Positions 62,174-64,000 of a stretch of DNA of 64,000 nucleotides are shown here, in pieces; within the stretch, counting starts at the first letter, position 1, and every line of letters starts with the position of its first letter. The stretch is from Flavobacterium aerium. Its GTDB lineage: Bacteria; Bacteroidota; Bacteroidia; Flavobacteriales; Flavobacteriaceae. Under the pieces are notes generated by a model that did no database searches, was not told where the DNA came from, and was given only the letters and a program-made list of their open reading frames with translations. A program made the translations under genes and the position numbers. The stretch spans positions 84,390 to 148,389 of the forward strand of contig NZ_JARQWR010000012.1 of the NCBI RefSeq assembly GCF_030766725.1, given 5' to 3'.

Positions 62174-62653
62174 CTTTTGTGGTTTTCTATGGTTTTTCCT
62201 ACGCTTGCTGGTAACCAGTTTATAGCAACCATAAAATTAAGGAATTGATTTCTATCAGCGTTAGAAATATTATTTTTAAAACTAAATTACTTATTTTCCT
62301 TTAATTTGGTTCGTAAATAATCTTATCCAAATAGCAGATTTGTAATCATGTTTGCAAAGATTAACAGTTAATTTTCAAAATACCTATTGTCATAAAATAC
62401 CGAAATAACTTCTAAACACCATTTAAGTTTTTTCCTTGATTAGTTTCTCAAGTAGATTTTTGTCCATAAGATTCATCAGAAAATTAAAAAGCTAAAAATA
62501 AAAGGGATGAGTTCAATACTCATCCCTATAAAGTTAATTTTATTTAATAGTAATTACTGATTATCAATCTCTTTTAGTTTCGAAGAACAAAAACTACAGA
62601 ATTGCTACATTAACGAAATTGTAAATCCGAAAAATTTACTAATGATAGTAAAT
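62174..62653. other. Intergenic region, 480 bp, with one terminator
   Basis: AT-rich. The hairpin at 62504-62526 ends the operon to its right. The remainder presumably holds the promoter of the PDDEXK-like gene. No coding frame was seen. Confidence 0.5.
62504..62526 (-). terminator. Terminator of the Rhs/immunity operon
   Basis: GGGATGAG/CTCATCCC stem with a 7-base loop; the minus strand continues TTTTATTTTTAG. Confidence 0.8.
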
Positions 62654-63085
62654 TTACATTCTTATTTTCTCATCATAATGATTATAGTTATAAACTTTTA
62701 AAATTTCTTCTAAATACTTTGCGACAACTTTATCACTAAACCCAGATGATAAAAATTTTGAAATTTCTTTGAGTGATTTTGAAAATTTTTTCAAATCTAT
62801 TATTTTGAAATTCTTCCCTTTCTTCAAAATTATATACGTGAAAGAGGGACTCTTGTTGGTATATAATCTATAAATTCCTTTGTGGGTATAACCCAATATT
62901 TTATCTTCAACTATCTCATGAATGAAAAATTTTTCATTGTTATTTTTAATATCAATTTCACCTTTCGACAACAAATATTCTTTTGAGTCCTTATTAATTC
63001 GCTCAACTACTTCGGGTTTGTCAACCATTTGTGAAAAACATAATTGGCTGAAAAACATTATAAATACTATAGTGATTTCTTTCAT
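62654..63085 (-). CDS. Secreted protein, candidate immunity partner of the Rhs toxin
   Basis: A 143-aa protein with a signal peptide (FIMFFSQLCFSQ) and a Lys-rich, mixed alpha/beta mature part (GDIDIKNNNEK-type region, KVVAKYLEEILKVY helix). It begins 4 bp after the Rhs stop codon, the standard place for an immunity gene. A periplasmic or surface location would protect against a toxin acting there. No family recognised. Confidence 0.6.
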   Translation of the reverse strand: MKEITIVFIMFFSQLCFSQMVDKPEVVERINKDSKEYLLSKGEIDIKNNNEKFFIHEIVEDKILGYTHKGIYRLYTNKSPSFTYIILKKGKNFKIIDLKKFSKSLKEISKFLSSGFSDKVVAKYLEEILKVYNYNHYDEKIRM

Positions 63086-63089
63086 TTTA

Positions 63090-64000
63090 TTATTTTTTTA
63101 ATTCTTTCAATTCTTTTGCAATCTGATAACCTGTTGCGGTTGGGACTTTTTCCTTATCTCCCTTTTCTTCCATTACTTTTGCATTTTCGGCAGTTGTATG
63201 GTCAATTTCATGTCCTACCACTACACCAAGCATCTCATCAAAATTTAAGCCTTTTAAAGCATCGTCTTTCATGGTTCCAGATGATAGTTCACTCATTAAA
63301 CCTTCAATGTTTGCAACTTTAATAGTAATGTCCGCACTAGTTACAACTACTTCTTCTACTTTTCCTGTAAATGGGTCAGAAGCTGCATCATAATTATTAG
63401 TTGTAACTCCTAACGTATAACTCCCATCTTTCCCCTTAGAAGCTTTAGAGGATAAATCAACGTCTAAAGTTATGGGAGCTTCAGAGTTAACTAATTTACC
63501 GAATTGCTCCCTACCTTTTTCAGTAGACTGCAAAGAATTTCCCACTCTTTTATCGTTATTATTCGCAAACTTTGTATATGCTCCTTTACCTCCGTTTGCT
63601 TTTGGGTCATAAACTTGTTCCGACTTACCATTCACCATTTTTCTCCAATCATCAGCCTGCATACCATCGGGGTCAATAAATCGCATTGGGTTGTCATAAC
63701 AATATGTATAAGGTGACCAACGTCTTGATGTTTCCGATTTTGGGTCAATGTTCATCCATCTACCAAGTGCAGGGTCATAATTACGTGCTCCATAGTCGTA
63801 AAAGTTAAGCCCCAGCTCGTCTTGGAGTTCCTTGCCGTTGTATTTATAATTATACAGAGAAGGAACAAGGCTATTAAAGGCGACCGGAAGCAATGCCGGC
63901 ATATTGTTGGCATTACTTTGCCACAGGATCAACGTATTATTATAATTGGTATGCTTTAATCCAAAAGGGTAATAATTGTTTTCCTCCAGTATGGTAAGAA
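63090..64000 (-). CDS. Rhs-repeat protein C-terminus with HExxH (metallopeptidase-like) toxin domain
   Basis: The gene runs off the window; visible are about 300 residues. The Rhs-associated core ending is YNGKELQDELGLNFYDYGARNYDPALGRWMNIDP and DNPMRFIDPDGM. Beyond it lies a variable tip of about 190 residues with GVVVGHEIDHTTAEN, an HExxH zinc-binding motif (H241/E242/H245 counted from the TTG at 63932) and a nearby Glu249 as a possible third ligand. Predicted metallopeptidase-type toxin delivered by the Rhs shell. Same strand as the orphan tip at 27.5-28.4 kb. Confidence 0.8.
   Translation of the reverse strand, partial: LTILEENNYYPFGLKHTNYNNTLILWQSNANNMPALLPVAFNSLVPSLYNYKYNGKELQDELGLNFYDYGARNYDPALGRWMNIDPKSETSRRWSPYTYCYDNPMRFIDPDGMQADDWRKMVNGKSEQVYDPKANGGKGAYTKFANNNDKRVGNSLQSTEKGREQFGKLVNSEAPITLDVDLSSKASKGKDGSYTLGVTTNNYDAASDPFTGKVEEVVVTSADITIKVANIEGLMSELSSGTMKDDALKGLNFDEMLGVVVGHEIDHTTAENAKVMEEKGDKEKVPTATGYQIAKELKELKK

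Noticed and set aside
1..64000. tRNA, rRNA or CRISPR genes
   Set aside because: No cloverleaf with a T-loop signature, rRNA-like stretch or regular repeat-spacer pattern was noticed in reading either strand. A tRNAscan or CRISPR finder run would be decisive.

Overview
The window looks like chromosomal DNA from a low-G+C member of the Flavobacteriaceae (Flavobacterium/Myroides-like; the genus cannot be fixed by eye). The grounds are the rpmH-carB neighbourhood, flavobacterial promoters (TTTG, about 19 bp, TAnnTTTG), SusC/SusD, MauE/DoxX and DUF6520 families, and a Bacteroidetes-type mobilization module. No tRNA, rRNA or CRISPR array was seen.

Region 1 (1-25,130) is ordinary chromosome. It holds a two-component system, a peptide-binding lipoprotein, the tRNA methylthiotransferase MtaB, an SDR oxidoreductase, a lytic transglycosylase, rpmH, a short CarB, an inward-rectifier K+ channel, a thioesterase, RmuC, a MATE exporter, an ECF42-type sigma factor with its DGPF/YCII partner, and a luciferase-like oxidoreductase.

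Region 2 (25,170-33,010) is the left accessory edge. A truncated alcohol dehydrogenase abuts an IS3-family element with a 3-bp target duplication. Next come a small repeated gene, an orphan Rhs tip with a lipase-like triad plus a candidate immunity lipoprotein, a NucS-like nuclease, and a complete three-gene ABC-3C conflict system whose third protein carries an HNH nuclease domain.

Region 3 (33,090-42,250) is an integrative mobilizable element with visibly higher G+C. It has two adjacent tyrosine recombinases (one without the first catalytic Arg), a patterned GGYGTTCC array, a replication protein broken in its Toprim motif, an XRE regulator, relaxase and accessory Mob proteins, a DUF3408 protein and a ParA-like TraA. 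No coupling protein or secretion genes are present, so transfer would need a helper.

Region 4 (42,450-52,930) is a surface uptake/peptidase locus. It has a tandemly duplicated promoter carrying a decayed MauE copy, then an intact MauE-like protein, a Cys-containing DUF6520 secreted peptide, and convergent S9 peptidase-SusD-SusC genes. Upstream of susC lie a 107-bp rod-shaped candidate RNA, four inverted repeats and an XRE regulator.

Region 5 (52,990-64,000) is a probable defence/conflict island: a CHAT caspase-like protein, a GIY-YIG-like nuclease, an HNH protein paired with a possible HTH protein, a beta-helix membrane protein, a PDDEXK-like protein, and the C-terminal end of an Rhs protein with an HExxH toxin-like domain and a candidate immunity gene. 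The CHAT gene and the small gene at 26.8 kb share the same 12-bp palindrome exactly 23 bp upstream of a TAnnTTTG box. This suggests one regulator acting on both edges of the accessory region.
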